Assembly (NCBI GenBank): GCA_018268755.1
Contig: JAFDVW010000011.1
Coordinates: forward strand, 148,343 to 212,342
DNA: 64,000 nucleotides
Direction of reading: 5' to 3'
Source: Acidobacteriota bacterium
GTDB lineage: Bacteria; Acidobacteriota; Terriglobia; Terriglobales; Acidobacteriaceae
Numbering within the stretch: position 1 is the first letter of the stretch; each line of letters starts with the position of its first letter. The position numbers and the translations under genes were made by a program. The notes beneath the pieces were generated by a model. It worked only from the letters and a program-made list of their open reading frames with translations. It was not told the origin of the DNA and ran no database searches. Shown here piece by piece: positions 44,870-53,921 of this stretch.

Positions 44870-47017
44870 ATGTCCTCATTAAAGCGTTGTTTGCTTTCGT
44901 CCTCTCTTATTCTTCCTATTCTCGTGGGCCTTGCCCTCGCTGCGGAACCTCGCCCTTCTTTTGCTCCGGACAAGATGGAGAGCGTGCTTTACGGTGTGGC
45001 CTACTATCCGGAGTACATGCCCTACGACCGGCTCGACAAAGATGTCGAGCTGATGCAGAAAGCCGGCATCACCGTGGTTCGCGTGGGGGAATCTACCTGG
45101 AGCAGTTGGGAGCCGCGCGATGGCGAATTCCAGTTTGCCTGGATGCAGCGTGTGCTCGATCGCCTGCATCAGGCCGGAATTAAGGTCATCTTGGGAACTC
45201 CCACCTACTCCATTCCTACCTGGCTTTATAAACAACACCCCGAGATCGTGGTGACCCACAATGGCACAGCGCCACCTCTCGACGATCCCTATTCCCCCAC
45301 GTATCCCCCTGCCATGCCTCCCGGGGCCTATGGACCGCGCCAGAACTATGATTTTCTCAATCCGTATTTTCGCCAGCACGCCGAGCGCGTGATCCGCGAG
45401 ATCATGGGTCACTTTAAGGACCATCCCGCCGTGATTGGCTACCAGATCGACAACGAGACATCCTCCACCGGCGTTCCCACGCCATACATGAAAGAGGCCT
45501 TCCTCGAGAGGCTGAAGAAGAAGTACAAGACGCCGGAGACCATCAACAAAATCTGGGGCTTGGTGTATTGGGGACAGCTGATCGACAAGTGGGAAGATTT
45601 GCCGCCCATCGACGGCATTTTGAATCCAGGATACAAACTGGAATGGCAGAATTTTCAGCGCGACGTCATCACCGACTACCTGGCCTGGCAAGCCAAGATC
45701 GTCAACGAATACAAACGGCCGGACCAGTTCATCACCCACGACTTCAGCGGCGGGGTGCATACCGATCTGGATATGTGGGCCATCGCCAAAAACCTGGATG
45801 TGGTGGCCATTAATCCTTATTTCCAGACGCAGAAGCGCTTGAATGCGCGCGGCATTTGGTTTTGCGGAGATTTGTCGCGTTCGCTCAAGGGCAGCAACTA
45901 TCTGGTTACGGAGACCAATGCTCAGGCCATCGGCTGGGACTCGCGCAGTCAATATCCACCTTATCCCGGTCAGGTTCGCCAGGCGGTGTATGCCCATCTG
46001 GCCGCCGGGGCCAACATGGTGGAGTACTGGCACTGGCACTCGCTGCACTACGGACAGGAAACTTACTGGAAGGGCGTGCTCTCCCATGATCTGGAGCCGA
46101 ACCGCGTTTACCAGGACGTGACCGTGGTGGCGCACGAGCTCAAGAAGGTGGGACCGCAACTGGTAAACCTGAGAAAGGACAATCACGTCGCCATTCTGGT
46201 CAGCGAAGATTCCTCCAACGCCATCAGCTACATGCCCTTCAGCGACCAGGTGAACTACATGACGGTGTTAGGGCAAATGTACGGCGCGCTCTATCAGTTG
46301 AATGTGGAACCGGATTTCGTCCAGGTGGGAGACCCCAATCTGGCGCGCTACAAAGTGTTGCTGGTGCCCCCGCTGTACAGCGCATCCGACGCGGTTTTGC
46401 AGCAGGTGTCCGACTATGTGAAGAATGGAGGCCAGGCCATTGTGGCCTTCAAGAGCGGATTCACCAACCAATACTCCACCGTGCGCGACGTAATGGCGCC
46501 CGGCCCCCTGCGCGCGGCAGCCGGAGTGCACTATCAGGAATTCACCAGTCTGGCCGAACCCACCCGCCTCAAGCCCGACGTTTATGGGCTGGGCGAGCAG
46601 AATACCGCTTCCACCTGGGCGGAATTTCTGGTCCCGGATACCGCCGAGGTGGTGGCTTCTTACGACGATGCCTATTGGAAATTTCCCGCGATCACCCGCA
46701 ATTCATTCGGTGGCGGAATGCTGACCTATGAAGGCGCCTATCTCAGCGACGCTTTACAGCGTGAAGTCATCCGCGAAGTCCTGAAGCGCACCGGACTCAC
46801 CGGGCCGGACCAGGAGCTGCCGGAGGTAGTGAAGGTCAGACACGGCCGCAATAGTCAAGGCAAGGTGTTGCACTACTACTTCAATTTCTCCGGGGCGGAG
46901 CAGTCCGCGATTTATCCCTATGAGGACGGTTCCGATGTACTGGCAGGTGCGGCCGTCGCCAAAGGCAAGGCCCTGCGTCTGGGGCCCTGGGGAGTGGCGA
47001 TTGTCGCGGAAAAATAA
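44870..47017 (+). CDS. Secreted GH42 beta-galactosidase-like enzyme
   Basis: The ATG at 44870 has AAGAGGAG eight bases upstream and gives a signal peptide (ending GLALAAEP); an upstream frame to 44705 overlaps the terminator. The 715-residue enzyme shows GH42 landmarks: YGVAYYPEYMPYDRLDKDVELM, RVGESTWSSWEPRDGEFQF, acid/base E196 in YQIDNETSS, nucleophile E348 in LVTETNAQ, then trimerisation and C-terminal domains. GH42 enzymes release beta-linked galactose from oligosaccharides. Most GH42 proteins are cytoplasmic, so the export signal is notable. It is convergent with the LacI gene nine bases away. Confidence 0.92.
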   Translation: MSSLKRCLLSSSLILPILVGLALAAEPRPSFAPDKMESVLYGVAYYPEYMPYDRLDKDVELMQKAGITVVRVGESTWSSWEPRDGEFQFAWMQRVLDRLHQAGIKVILGTPTYSIPTWLYKQHPEIVVTHNGTAPPLDDPYSPTYPPAMPPGAYGPRQNYDFLNPYFRQHAERVIREIMGHFKDHPAVIGYQIDNETSSTGVPTPYMKEAFLERLKKKYKTPETINKIWGLVYWGQLIDKWEDLPPIDGILNPGYKLEWQNFQRDVITDYLAWQAKIVNEYKRPDQFITHDFSGGVHTDLDMWAIAKNLDVVAINPYFQTQKRLNARGIWFCGDLSRSLKGSNYLVTETNAQAIGWDSRSQYPPYPGQVRQAVYAHLAAGANMVEYWHWHSLHYGQETYWKGVLSHDLEPNRVYQDVTVVAHELKKVGPQLVNLRKDNHVAILVSEDSSNAISYMPFSDQVNYMTVLGQMYGALYQLNVEPDFVQVGDPNLARYKVLLVPPLYSASDAVLQQVSDYVKNGGQAIVAFKSGFTNQYSTVRDVMAPGPLRAAAGVHYQEFTSLAEPTRLKPDVYGLGEQNTASTWAEFLVPDTAEVVASYDDAYWKFPAITRNSFGGGMLTYEGAYLSDALQREVIREVLKRTGLTGPDQELPEVVKVRHGRNSQGKVLHYYFNFSGAEQSAIYPYEDGSDVLAGAAVAKGKALRLGPWGVAIVAEK

Positions 47018-47026
47018 CTGACTGGA

Positions 47027-48070
47027 TTAGCGGGCGTGTTCCCGCTCTGCGGATATGCCCGCGAATGCCGGCTCGACGGCGCGGATGGAATCGCGGCGGA
47101 TCATTTCCGTCGGCATCAGCAATTGTTGCGGGGGCAGATCGGGTTCCTGGATGCGTCGCAAGGTGAACTCGGCCAGGTGCCGTCCCAGTTCGCGGGGAAA
47201 TTCGCGGACCGTGGTCAGCGCGGGATAGAGCAGATCTCCCATGGTGTCGTTGAATCCGGCCACGCTGATATCGTCCGGCACCCGTATGCCTGATTCCTGT
47301 AGGGCGCGATAGACCCCGGTGGCCGCTTGATCGTTTCCCGCAAAAATGGCTGTGGGATTCTCTTTCTTGGCCAGCAGAGACTTGACGGCCAGATATCCCA
47401 GCTCGCGGTCCTCGGAGCTGATTTCACTGTAGTACGGTTCCAGTCCCGCTTCCTCAATGCTCTGCGTGTAGCCCCGGGCGCAGCGCTCATACCAGGGCAG
47501 GCTGCGGTTCCCGATGTACCAGATCTTGCGATGTCCCATGGAGATGAGGTGCTGGGTAATTTCCGCGGAGCCGCGCACGTCATCGGTGGCCACGCAGTCA
47601 TAATCTTCCAAACGCCAGTCTCCGATGATGTTGTTGCCCACCACGGAGAAGGGAATACGCCGGTCACGCAGGGCCGACAGGATGCTGACCGAGTGGGTGC
47701 CGCTGAGAATCACTCCGCTGACCCGATCTTTGCGGGTCAGGGCCGGGGGCAGCCGAAGATTTCCTGCCGGCGCGCTTAGATCGCAGCGGAAGGAGATGAA
47801 TTGCAGGTCCCATCCGTGCTGGTTGCAGTAAGCTTCCGCGCCCAGCAAAATGCGGGACTGAAATTCGTTCAAATTATCGCGATTGCCCAACACGAAGGCG
47901 ATGACGCGGTTCTTGCGCGTGCTGGCCAAGTCGATGCCCAGCTGACGGGCGGCGGCATGCACCCGCGCCTGTATCTCTGGGTCGACTTGCGGATTGCCAT
48001 TGGCAACGCGCGAAACCGTTGCAGAGCTTACGTTTGCCAGCTTCGCAATATCATGAAGTGTGGTTTTCAC
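47027..48070 (-). CDS. LacI-family transcriptional regulator
   Basis: The 347-residue protein has a LacI headpiece at residues 3-50 (TLHDIAKLANVSSATVSRVANGNPQVDPE) and a periplasmic-binding-protein-like effector domain (GVILSGTHSVSI, AIFAGNDQAATGVYRAL, ISVAGFNDTMGDLLYPALTTVREFP). LacI proteins repress sugar genes until a sugar binds. It is divergent from the Tat/GMC operon, and the dyad at 48139-48174 lies between them. The same element precedes the second receptor and GH36-like gene at 61.2 kb, so this regulator is the best candidate to bind both (inference). Confidence 0.93.
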   Translation of the reverse strand: MKTTLHDIAKLANVSSATVSRVANGNPQVDPEIQARVHAAARQLGIDLASTRKNRVIAFVLGNRDNLNEFQSRILLGAEAYCNQHGWDLQFISFRCDLSAPAGNLRLPPALTRKDRVSGVILSGTHSVSILSALRDRRIPFSVVGNNIIGDWRLEDYDCVATDDVRGSAEITQHLISMGHRKIWYIGNRSLPWYERCARGYTQSIEEAGLEPYYSEISSEDRELGYLAVKSLLAKKENPTAIFAGNDQAATGVYRALQESGIRVPDDISVAGFNDTMGDLLYPALTTVREFPRELGRHLAEFTLRRIQEPDLPPQQLLMPTEMIRRDSIRAVEPAFAGISAEREHAR

Positions 48071-48138
48071 GAACCTTCTTCCCGCTCAACATTATGCCAT
48101 AGGAAGACTTAAAAGCTGGGGAAATCAAGGAGTTTTAT

Positions 48139-48174
48139 GGAAATATTTCTTATAATCAAGAAAAATAATTGACA
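48139..48174. promoter_or_regulatory. Shared operator/promoter element, copy 1 (divergent LacI / Tat-GMC operon)
   Basis: The 13-mer GAAATATTTCTTA is followed by an inverted repeat TTTCTT-ATAATC-AAGAAA and then TTGACA (48169-48174) for the plus strand. On the minus strand TTGTCA and TATAAG, 15 bases apart, could serve the LacI gene. The same arrangement recurs at 61211-61245. Confidence 0.6.
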
Positions 48175-48313
48175 AATAAGGAAAAATTAGCAGACTATAG
48201 CCTCGGCTTTCCCGCACCGCCGCCACTTATTATAAAGACAGTCGGGAAAAGCTCGCATAGAGTGTCAGGAGCTTGTAGGTTCCTCCGCCAGAATCCAGCT
48301 GCCAGGACGAAGC

Positions 48314-48943
48314 ATGGCACAAGGACTTTTTTCCCGAAGACGGGCGCTGCAACATCTCGGCTTGCTGATGGGCACGGCAGCGGGCCAGAGTTTTCTCGCA
48401 TCTTGGCTAGCGCCCGATCTGCTCGCGGCTCAGGCCGAGCCGCACCATCTGCATAGCATTGCCCCCGCTGCCGCTGCCCCCGCCGCCTACGCTCCGCAAT
48501 TTTTTAAGCCCCAGGAATTTCGCAACCTGGAAATTTTGACCGAAATGATTATTCCCAGGGACGAAAAACCCGGGGCCCAGGACGCCCGCGTCGCCGATTA
48601 CATCGACTTCCTGACATTCTCTGCGGCGGAGTTTGAGCCGGAAATGCAGAAGGCTTGGGTAAAGGGGATGGCTTTGCTGGAACGCTTGTCTCACGACCAG
48701 CATGGCAAAGCATTCGCCGAGTTGTCGCAAGAGCAGCGTCACGCCTTGCTCACGGCGATGAGTCTTCCTGAAATTGACCCGCAGGCGCATCACGATGGTT
48801 ACGAATTTTTCCTCCTGGTCAAAGGGGCGACGGTGGAGGGCTTTTATTCATCGCGGATAGGGTTGTTGGAGGTCCTGGAGTACAAAGGGCTGTCGTTCTT
48901 AACGTCGTTTCCCGGATGCACGCACCCGGAACACCAGACTTAG
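48314..48943 (+). CDS. Tat-exported gluconate 2-dehydrogenase subunit 3-family protein
   Basis: The 209-residue protein has a twin-arginine signal (SRRRALQHLGLLMGTAAG) and the family core QFFKPQEFRNLEILTEMIIPRDEKPGAQDARVAD-type segment, ending in a conserved FYSSRIGLLEVLEYKG. Such small subunits accompany GMC-type FAD dehydrogenases, chaperone them through the Tat system and sit beside the catalytic subunit. The GMC gene at 50860-52557 in the same operon has no signal of its own, fitting this hitchhiker mechanism. It is the first gene behind the promoter element at 48139-48174. Confidence 0.86.
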   Translation: MAQGLFSRRRALQHLGLLMGTAAGQSFLASWLAPDLLAAQAEPHHLHSIAPAAAAPAAYAPQFFKPQEFRNLEILTEMIIPRDEKPGAQDARVADYIDFLTFSAAEFEPEMQKAWVKGMALLERLSHDQHGKAFAELSQEQRHALLTAMSLPEIDPQAHHDGYEFFLLVKGATVEGFYSSRIGLLEVLEYKGLSFLTSFPGCTHPEHQT

Positions 48944-48983
48944 TAAGCACTACTCACCGCATCTACCAATGCATGGAGAGTCC

Positions 48984-49913
48984 ATGAAGAACTCGCTGTC
49001 TCGCCGGAATTTTCTTGCCACTGCGGCCGCTGCTGTTCCGCTGGGCGTGATGAGTGCACAGGCCGCATCCGCCGCTGAGGCGGCGCCTGGGAAAACATCC
49101 ACCAGCGACCGCATTGTGGATGTGCACATCCACTTCGACGCCAAGGACCCCAATTTCATCGACAATTTCCTGAAAGTCTCCGACAAGCTGAATTTGACCG
49201 GGTGCATTCTGACTCCGTTCCAGCATCGCAAAGTGGTGGCGGACGCCGCCCGCAAGCACCCCGCCCAAATCATTCCGATCGGGTTTGTGGAACTCGATGC
49301 TGCCGACGCCGCGCAGCAGGTGAAAGAGCTGCATGACCTGGGCTATCGCGGCCTGGGAGAACTGGAGAACCCGAAGAAGGCCTTCGTGGATCGATCCTAT
49401 GATCCGGTCTATGAACTTGCCAACCAGTACTCGTGGATCATCCTGTTCCACACCGGCATCGTGATGCGGGAAGTCTTCGACCAGCCGGAGGACGTTTCCT
49501 CGGGCCGCATGCGGCCGGTGCATTTAGAGGAAATTGCGCGGCGTTTTCCCAAGTTGACCGTGCTGGGAGCGCATTGTGGCAATCCCGAATATGAATGGGC
49601 CGCGGAAGTTTCCCGCTGGAATCCCAATGTGTTTTTTGATGTCAGCGGATCGACCCTGCAAAAGATGCGCGGCCGCCTGAACCACTTTCAGGACATCTTC
49701 TGGTGGACGGGCGTAGGGCAGGACACGGCCACTCCCAACAACGATCCCAGCGCTTTCATCAAGCTGGTGTTCGGCTCGGACACCTACCTGGCGCGGATCG
49801 AAGCCGTGGTTGGCATGTATCGCGCCCTTTTTGATGCCTGCGATGTGCCCGAAGCCACCAGGAAGATGATTTTGGGTGGCACCATGGCGCAATTTCTGGG
49901 ACTTCCAGCATAA
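48984..49913 (+). CDS. Tat-exported amidohydrolase-family protein (TIM barrel)
   Basis: The start at 48984 (the frame opens at 48969) gives a twin-arginine signal (SLSRRNFLATAAAAVPLG). The mature part is an amidohydrolase_2-type barrel with metal-site motif VDVHIHF, then the acid and His segments LFHTGI, LGAHCGNPEYEWAAE and KLVFGSDTY (final Asp). Related enzymes hydrolyse or decarboxylate cyclic acids and lactones. Here it probably handles a lactone or oxidised sugar made by the dehydrogenase in the same operon (inference). 310 residues is normal for the family. Confidence 0.82.
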   Translation: MKNSLSRRNFLATAAAAVPLGVMSAQAASAAEAAPGKTSTSDRIVDVHIHFDAKDPNFIDNFLKVSDKLNLTGCILTPFQHRKVVADAARKHPAQIIPIGFVELDAADAAQQVKELHDLGYRGLGELENPKKAFVDRSYDPVYELANQYSWIILFHTGIVMREVFDQPEDVSSGRMRPVHLEEIARRFPKLTVLGAHCGNPEYEWAAEVSRWNPNVFFDVSGSTLQKMRGRLNHFQDIFWWTGVGQDTATPNNDPSAFIKLVFGSDTYLARIEAVVGMYRALFDACDVPEATRKMILGGTMAQFLGLPA

Positions 49914-49942
49914 ATTCTGCCAAGAGGAAGGACGGACCGTAC

Positions 49943-50839
49943 ATGCATCGCCGTGATTTCTTGAGGACCACCGCCTGCGCTGCCGTGCTTCCCGGCCTGG
50001 CCCCCGGGCGGAGTTTTGCCGAAGATGCCAGCGGAACACGGCAAGCGCGTCTTCTGGTGGGCTGTTGCGCCTATTCCTTTGCCAAGTATCTGGAATCAGG
50101 CCGCTGGACGATGGAAGACTTTTTCCACTATGCCGCCGATCTCGGCGTGCAAGGCGTCGACGTGACCACGTACTGGCTGAAATCCACCGAACCCGAATAT
50201 CTGCACTCGCTGCGTCATCTGGCGTTTAAGTTGGGCCTGGGGTTTTCCGGCGCCGCCATCCGCACGGAAATGTGCCAATCCGAGGCGGGCAAGCGCGCTG
50301 AGCAGGTGCGCAATATTCAGCGTTGGATTGACGCCACCGACCGCCTGGGCGCTTCCCATCTGCGCGTCTTCACCGGAGATCTTCCCCCCGGGGCAACCAC
50401 CGCGCAGGGAATTTCGTGGGTGGTGGAGGTCATGCGGCCGGCCTGCGAATACGCCGCGCAACGGGGAATTATGCTGGGCATCGAAGACCATCACGGCCTT
50501 ACCGCTCGCGCGACGGAGCTGGTTGCCATCATGCAGCAAGTGGGTTCCGCCTATGCCGGCATTAATCTGGACATCACCAATTTCGACGCCCCCACCGACG
50601 AAGCCATGTATGCGGACATCGCGGCCTGTATTCCGTATGCCACGCATGTTCACATCCGGGACCACTTTGGCCGTACCGGGGGCGCCGTCGATTTGGATCG
50701 CGTGTGGCAAATGTTCGCCCAGGCCAACTATCGCGGCTATATGTCGGTGGAGTATGAGAGCGATAAGGACGCGCGTAGTGGCGTGCCACTGCTGGTCGAG
50801 AAAGTGAAAATGCTCTGTCGCAAATATTCCATCGTGTAA
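49943..50839 (+). CDS. Tat-exported sugar phosphate isomerase/epimerase-like TIM barrel
   Basis: The signal is MHRRDFLRTTACAAVLPG (twin arginine). The 298-residue protein is a xylose-isomerase-like barrel: VQGVDVTTYWLKS, GASHLRVFTGDLPPG, GIMLGIEDHHGLTA (Glu and His metal-ligand region), YAGINLDITNFDAPT and THVHIRDHFG. Cytosolic relatives epimerise ketoses or act in inositol catabolism, so the exported form is unusual and would act on an unphosphorylated sugar or keto-sugar. It lies 29 bases after the amidohydrolase gene and 20 before the GMC gene. Confidence 0.84.
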   Translation: MHRRDFLRTTACAAVLPGLAPGRSFAEDASGTRQARLLVGCCAYSFAKYLESGRWTMEDFFHYAADLGVQGVDVTTYWLKSTEPEYLHSLRHLAFKLGLGFSGAAIRTEMCQSEAGKRAEQVRNIQRWIDATDRLGASHLRVFTGDLPPGATTAQGISWVVEVMRPACEYAAQRGIMLGIEDHHGLTARATELVAIMQQVGSAYAGINLDITNFDAPTDEAMYADIAACIPYATHVHIRDHFGRTGGAVDLDRVWQMFAQANYRGYMSVEYESDKDARSGVPLLVEKVKMLCRKYSIV

Positions 50840-50859
50840 GGATGTAAAGTAGCTCCACT

Positions 50860-52557
50860 ATGGCAACCAAGACGGTTTACGACGCTATCGTGGTCGGATC
50901 AGGGGCTTCCGGTGGGATTGCTGCCTATGTTCTTGCCAGCAAGGGGGCGAAGGTCTTGTGCCTGGAAGCGGGACGCATGATTGATCCCGCAAAGGATTTT
51001 CACAATCATAAGTTCCCCTTCGAATGGCCCTATCGCGGTAGTGGCAAGCCCGGCAAGTACGGCCATCTTCCTCTGGGCATGGAGTGGAAGATCAATGAGT
51101 GGACGGAGGACCTTTTTACCGTTCCCCAGAATGATCCTTATGCCTTGGCCCCAGGCGCCAAATTCACCTGGACGCGATTGCGCGCGGTGGGTGGCCGGAC
51201 CCTGGTCTGGGGAAGACAATCCAGCCGCTTCGGTCCCCTCGATTTCAAGCCCAAAAGCCTGCAGGATGGGTTTGGCGAAGATTGGCCGCTTACCTACCAG
51301 GACATCGAGCCCTATTACGACCAGACCGAGGCCCTGATCGGGGTCTCCGGCGGGCCCATCGATTTCTACAATTCTCCCCACAACAAAAATGCCTTGCCCG
51401 GTTTCAATGCGCGCTGTGGGGAAGCCATCGTACGGAAAGGCGCGGCCAAGCTGGGGATCCGCGCCGCTTCCACCCCGCTGGCGGTCCTCAGCAAACGCTA
51501 CGACGGACGCTATCCCTGCCATTATTGCGGAGCATGCAACTATGGCTGCGATACCGCCTCGCGCTTCAGTACGCTGGAAGTGCTGATCCCCAAGCTGAAG
51601 ACCGTCAGTAATTTCACCCTGCGCACGCATGCCGCCGTGCACCGCGTTCTGCTCGACCCCGACACCAACCAGGCCCGGGGCGTTTCCTTTATCGACACTA
51701 CGAATGGGTTGGAATATGAGGTCTATGGCAAGTCTGTGGTCCTCGGCGCGTCGATGGTGGAGTCGATCCGGATTCTCTTCAATTCGCGCACCCGGGACTT
51801 TCCCCAGGGGCTGGCGAACAGCAGCGGCACCCTGGGGCAATATGTGACCGAGCATGTGGCCCTGAACAGCGTAGACGCCATTCTGCCCCAACTCAAAGGA
51901 CGCGCCACGGTCAACGAAGATGGCCCGGGAGCCAGCCCTATCTATTTCCCTCGCTATAACTACAAACAGAAGAGTGACAAGTTCCTGCGCGGTTATCAGC
52001 TGCACGTAGCGAGCGGTTGCGATGTCGGGCCGGGGCCGGGAGCGGATGCTCCGGGATTCGGGGCGGCCTACAAGAAAAAAATCAAAGAGTTGTATCCCGC
52101 CTCGGTTCGCATGGGCGGGTATGGCGAAGGACTCGCCTTTGCCCATAACTTTGTCGAGATTGATCCGGACGGCCTGACCGACCGTTACGGCATTCCGCAA
52201 GTCCGCTTCCACACCAACGCGGAATACGATCAGGCCTTCGCTCTGCGCGACGAGATTTATGGGCAGATCGAGGAGATTCTGCGGGCCTCCGGCGCAGAAA
52301 TTCTGCCCTACGAAAAGAGGCCGCCTTATCCAATGGGAAGCGTGACCCACGAAGCCGGCGGCGCGCGCATGGGCGAGGACCCCAAGACTTCGGTGCTCGA
52401 TGGCTGGAACCGTTGCCATGATATTCCCAATCTGTTAGTGGTCGACGCCTCATGCTTTCCTACCCATCCTGAGAAGTCGCCCACCCTCACCATCATGACC
52501 TTGGCGTATCGTGCAGCTGACCATCTGGCGGATGAAATCCGTTTAGGCAATGTTTGA
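50860..52557 (+). CDS. GMC-family FAD-dependent dehydrogenase with cysteine cluster
   Basis: The 565-residue flavoprotein has the FAD-binding VVGSGASGGIAAYVLASKG start and GMC C-terminal signature THEAGGARMGEDPKT, then VVDASCFPTHPEKSPTLTI. A four-cysteine cluster C220-HY-C223-GA-C226-NYG-C230 sits in the region where FAD-glucose/gluconate dehydrogenases hold an iron-sulfur cluster, so it may do the same. No signal peptide is visible. Export as a complex with the Tat-signal small subunit at 48314 is likely. It probably oxidises a sugar or sugar acid and passes electrons onward, but no dedicated cytochrome is in this operon. Confidence 0.88.
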   Translation: MATKTVYDAIVVGSGASGGIAAYVLASKGAKVLCLEAGRMIDPAKDFHNHKFPFEWPYRGSGKPGKYGHLPLGMEWKINEWTEDLFTVPQNDPYALAPGAKFTWTRLRAVGGRTLVWGRQSSRFGPLDFKPKSLQDGFGEDWPLTYQDIEPYYDQTEALIGVSGGPIDFYNSPHNKNALPGFNARCGEAIVRKGAAKLGIRAASTPLAVLSKRYDGRYPCHYCGACNYGCDTASRFSTLEVLIPKLKTVSNFTLRTHAAVHRVLLDPDTNQARGVSFIDTTNGLEYEVYGKSVVLGASMVESIRILFNSRTRDFPQGLANSSGTLGQYVTEHVALNSVDAILPQLKGRATVNEDGPGASPIYFPRYNYKQKSDKFLRGYQLHVASGCDVGPGPGADAPGFGAAYKKKIKELYPASVRMGGYGEGLAFAHNFVEIDPDGLTDRYGIPQVRFHTNAEYDQAFALRDEIYGQIEEILRASGAEILPYEKRPPYPMGSVTHEAGGARMGEDPKTSVLDGWNRCHDIPNLLVVDASCFPTHPEKSPTLTIMTLAYRAADHLADEIRLGNV

Positions 52558-52601
52558 TCTGGCAGGCAAAGAGTGATCGAAGCAAGAATGAGGAGGAGAG
52601 A

Positions 52602-53915
52602 ATGAATCGCAGAGAATTTCTCCAGAACAGCGCTGTGGTTGCGGCCGGCACCGCCGCCTTGAGCAGCACCGCACTGTCCTACGACCGCATTGTGGGCGCG
52701 AATGACCGTATTTCGCTGGGCCACATCGGGCCCGGGGTGCGTGGCATGGAGCTCACCGGCATGGTGGGCGAACTGAAGGACAAATTCAACGTCGAGATGA
52801 CGGCGGTCTGCGATCTCTGGACCCATAATCTCGAGCAATCGGTCGAAGCCAACCGCAAAATCTACGGCAAGGCGCCGCGCGCCTTCCGCCATCCGGAAGA
52901 GCTGATCGCATTAAAGGATTTGGACGCCGTCATCATTTCCACCCCGGAACATTCGCACTCTCCGCTCCTCAAAATGGTGGCCGACGCCAGCAAAGACGGA
53001 TACTGCGAAAAGCCCATGGGCAACGTGCTGGAAGAAGTAAAGGCGGCGCGGGACGCCGTCCTGGCCAAGAACCTGATTGTGCAGATCGGTACGCAGCATC
53101 GCAGCGAGCCTTACCAGCTGGCCGTGCGCGACATCATCAAAAGTGGCGCGGTGGGCAATGTGAGCAAGTACGAAATCGCCTGGAACTACCACGGTCCGCG
53201 CTGGCGCGGACGGCGTGAGGTGAAGCAGATCCGGGAACAGGACACCGATTGGCGCGCCTGGCTGATGAACAAACCTTACCGTCCTTTCGATCCCCAGCTT
53301 TATTTCGAATATCGGCTCTATACCGAGTTTTCCAGCGGCATTCCCGATCAATGGATGAGTCATGGCAGCGACCTGGTCCATTTCTTCATGGATGAGAAGT
53401 ATCCCGAATCCGCGGTCGCCAACGGGGGCATCTTTGCCTGGCACGATGGGCGGCAAAACCCCGACACCTTCCAGGCCCTGCTGACCTATCCCAAAGGTTT
53501 CCTGCTCAGCTACTCCACCAGCTTCGGCAATGACGCCACCGGATATTCGCGCATCATGGGGAAGAAGGCGACTCTCTACAATACTGGCGGGGAAGGCAGT
53601 CCTCGTTGGCAGATGGTGGAAGAAACCGGCAATCACGAACAGGACAACGACATCGATAAGAAGCGGATCTCCAAAGATATATTGCTGCCGGGAGACACCG
53701 GGCTGCCGCCGATGGGAATTGCCGATGAAGATCTCTCCCACATGACCAACTGGCTGGACTGTCTGCGCCAGCGAAAGCAGCCCAACGCCACCGTGCAGCA
53801 TGGGTTCTCGCATTCGGTGGCATGCATGATGGCGACGCGTGCTTATTGGACGGGCAAGAAAATTTACTTCGACCCCAAAACCGAACAGATTCTCGACCAC
53901 CCGCCCGCCGCTTAG
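52602..53915 (+). CDS. Tat-exported Gfo/Idh/MocA-family oxidoreductase
   Basis: The ATG at 52602 follows AGGAGGAG and gives a twin-arginine signal (MNRREFLQNSAVVAAG). The mature protein has a Rossmann start (LGHIGPGVRG), the catalytic-lysine motif YCEKPMGNVLEE, and an alpha/beta C-domain. The Tat-exported subset of this family includes NAD-carrying glycosidase-like and oxidoreductase enzymes that keep their cofactor bound. It closes the operon that begins at 48314 and is six bases from the convergent CocE hydrolase gene. The substrate is unknown, probably a 3-keto-sugar or related compound (inference). Confidence 0.87.
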   Translation: MNRREFLQNSAVVAAGTAALSSTALSYDRIVGANDRISLGHIGPGVRGMELTGMVGELKDKFNVEMTAVCDLWTHNLEQSVEANRKIYGKAPRAFRHPEELIALKDLDAVIISTPEHSHSPLLKMVADASKDGYCEKPMGNVLEEVKAARDAVLAKNLIVQIGTQHRSEPYQLAVRDIIKSGAVGNVSKYEIAWNYHGPRWRGRREVKQIREQDTDWRAWLMNKPYRPFDPQLYFEYRLYTEFSSGIPDQWMSHGSDLVHFFMDEKYPESAVANGGIFAWHDGRQNPDTFQALLTYPKGFLLSYSTSFGNDATGYSRIMGKKATLYNTGGEGSPRWQMVEETGNHEQDNDIDKKRISKDILLPGDTGLPPMGIADEDLSHMTNWLDCLRQRKQPNATVQHGFSHSVACMMATRAYWTGKKIYFDPKTEQILDHPPAA

Positions 53916-53921
53916 GGCAAA

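Noticed and set aside
50899..52419. 506-codon minus-strand open frame
   Set aside because: Antisense shadow of the GMC dehydrogenase gene.
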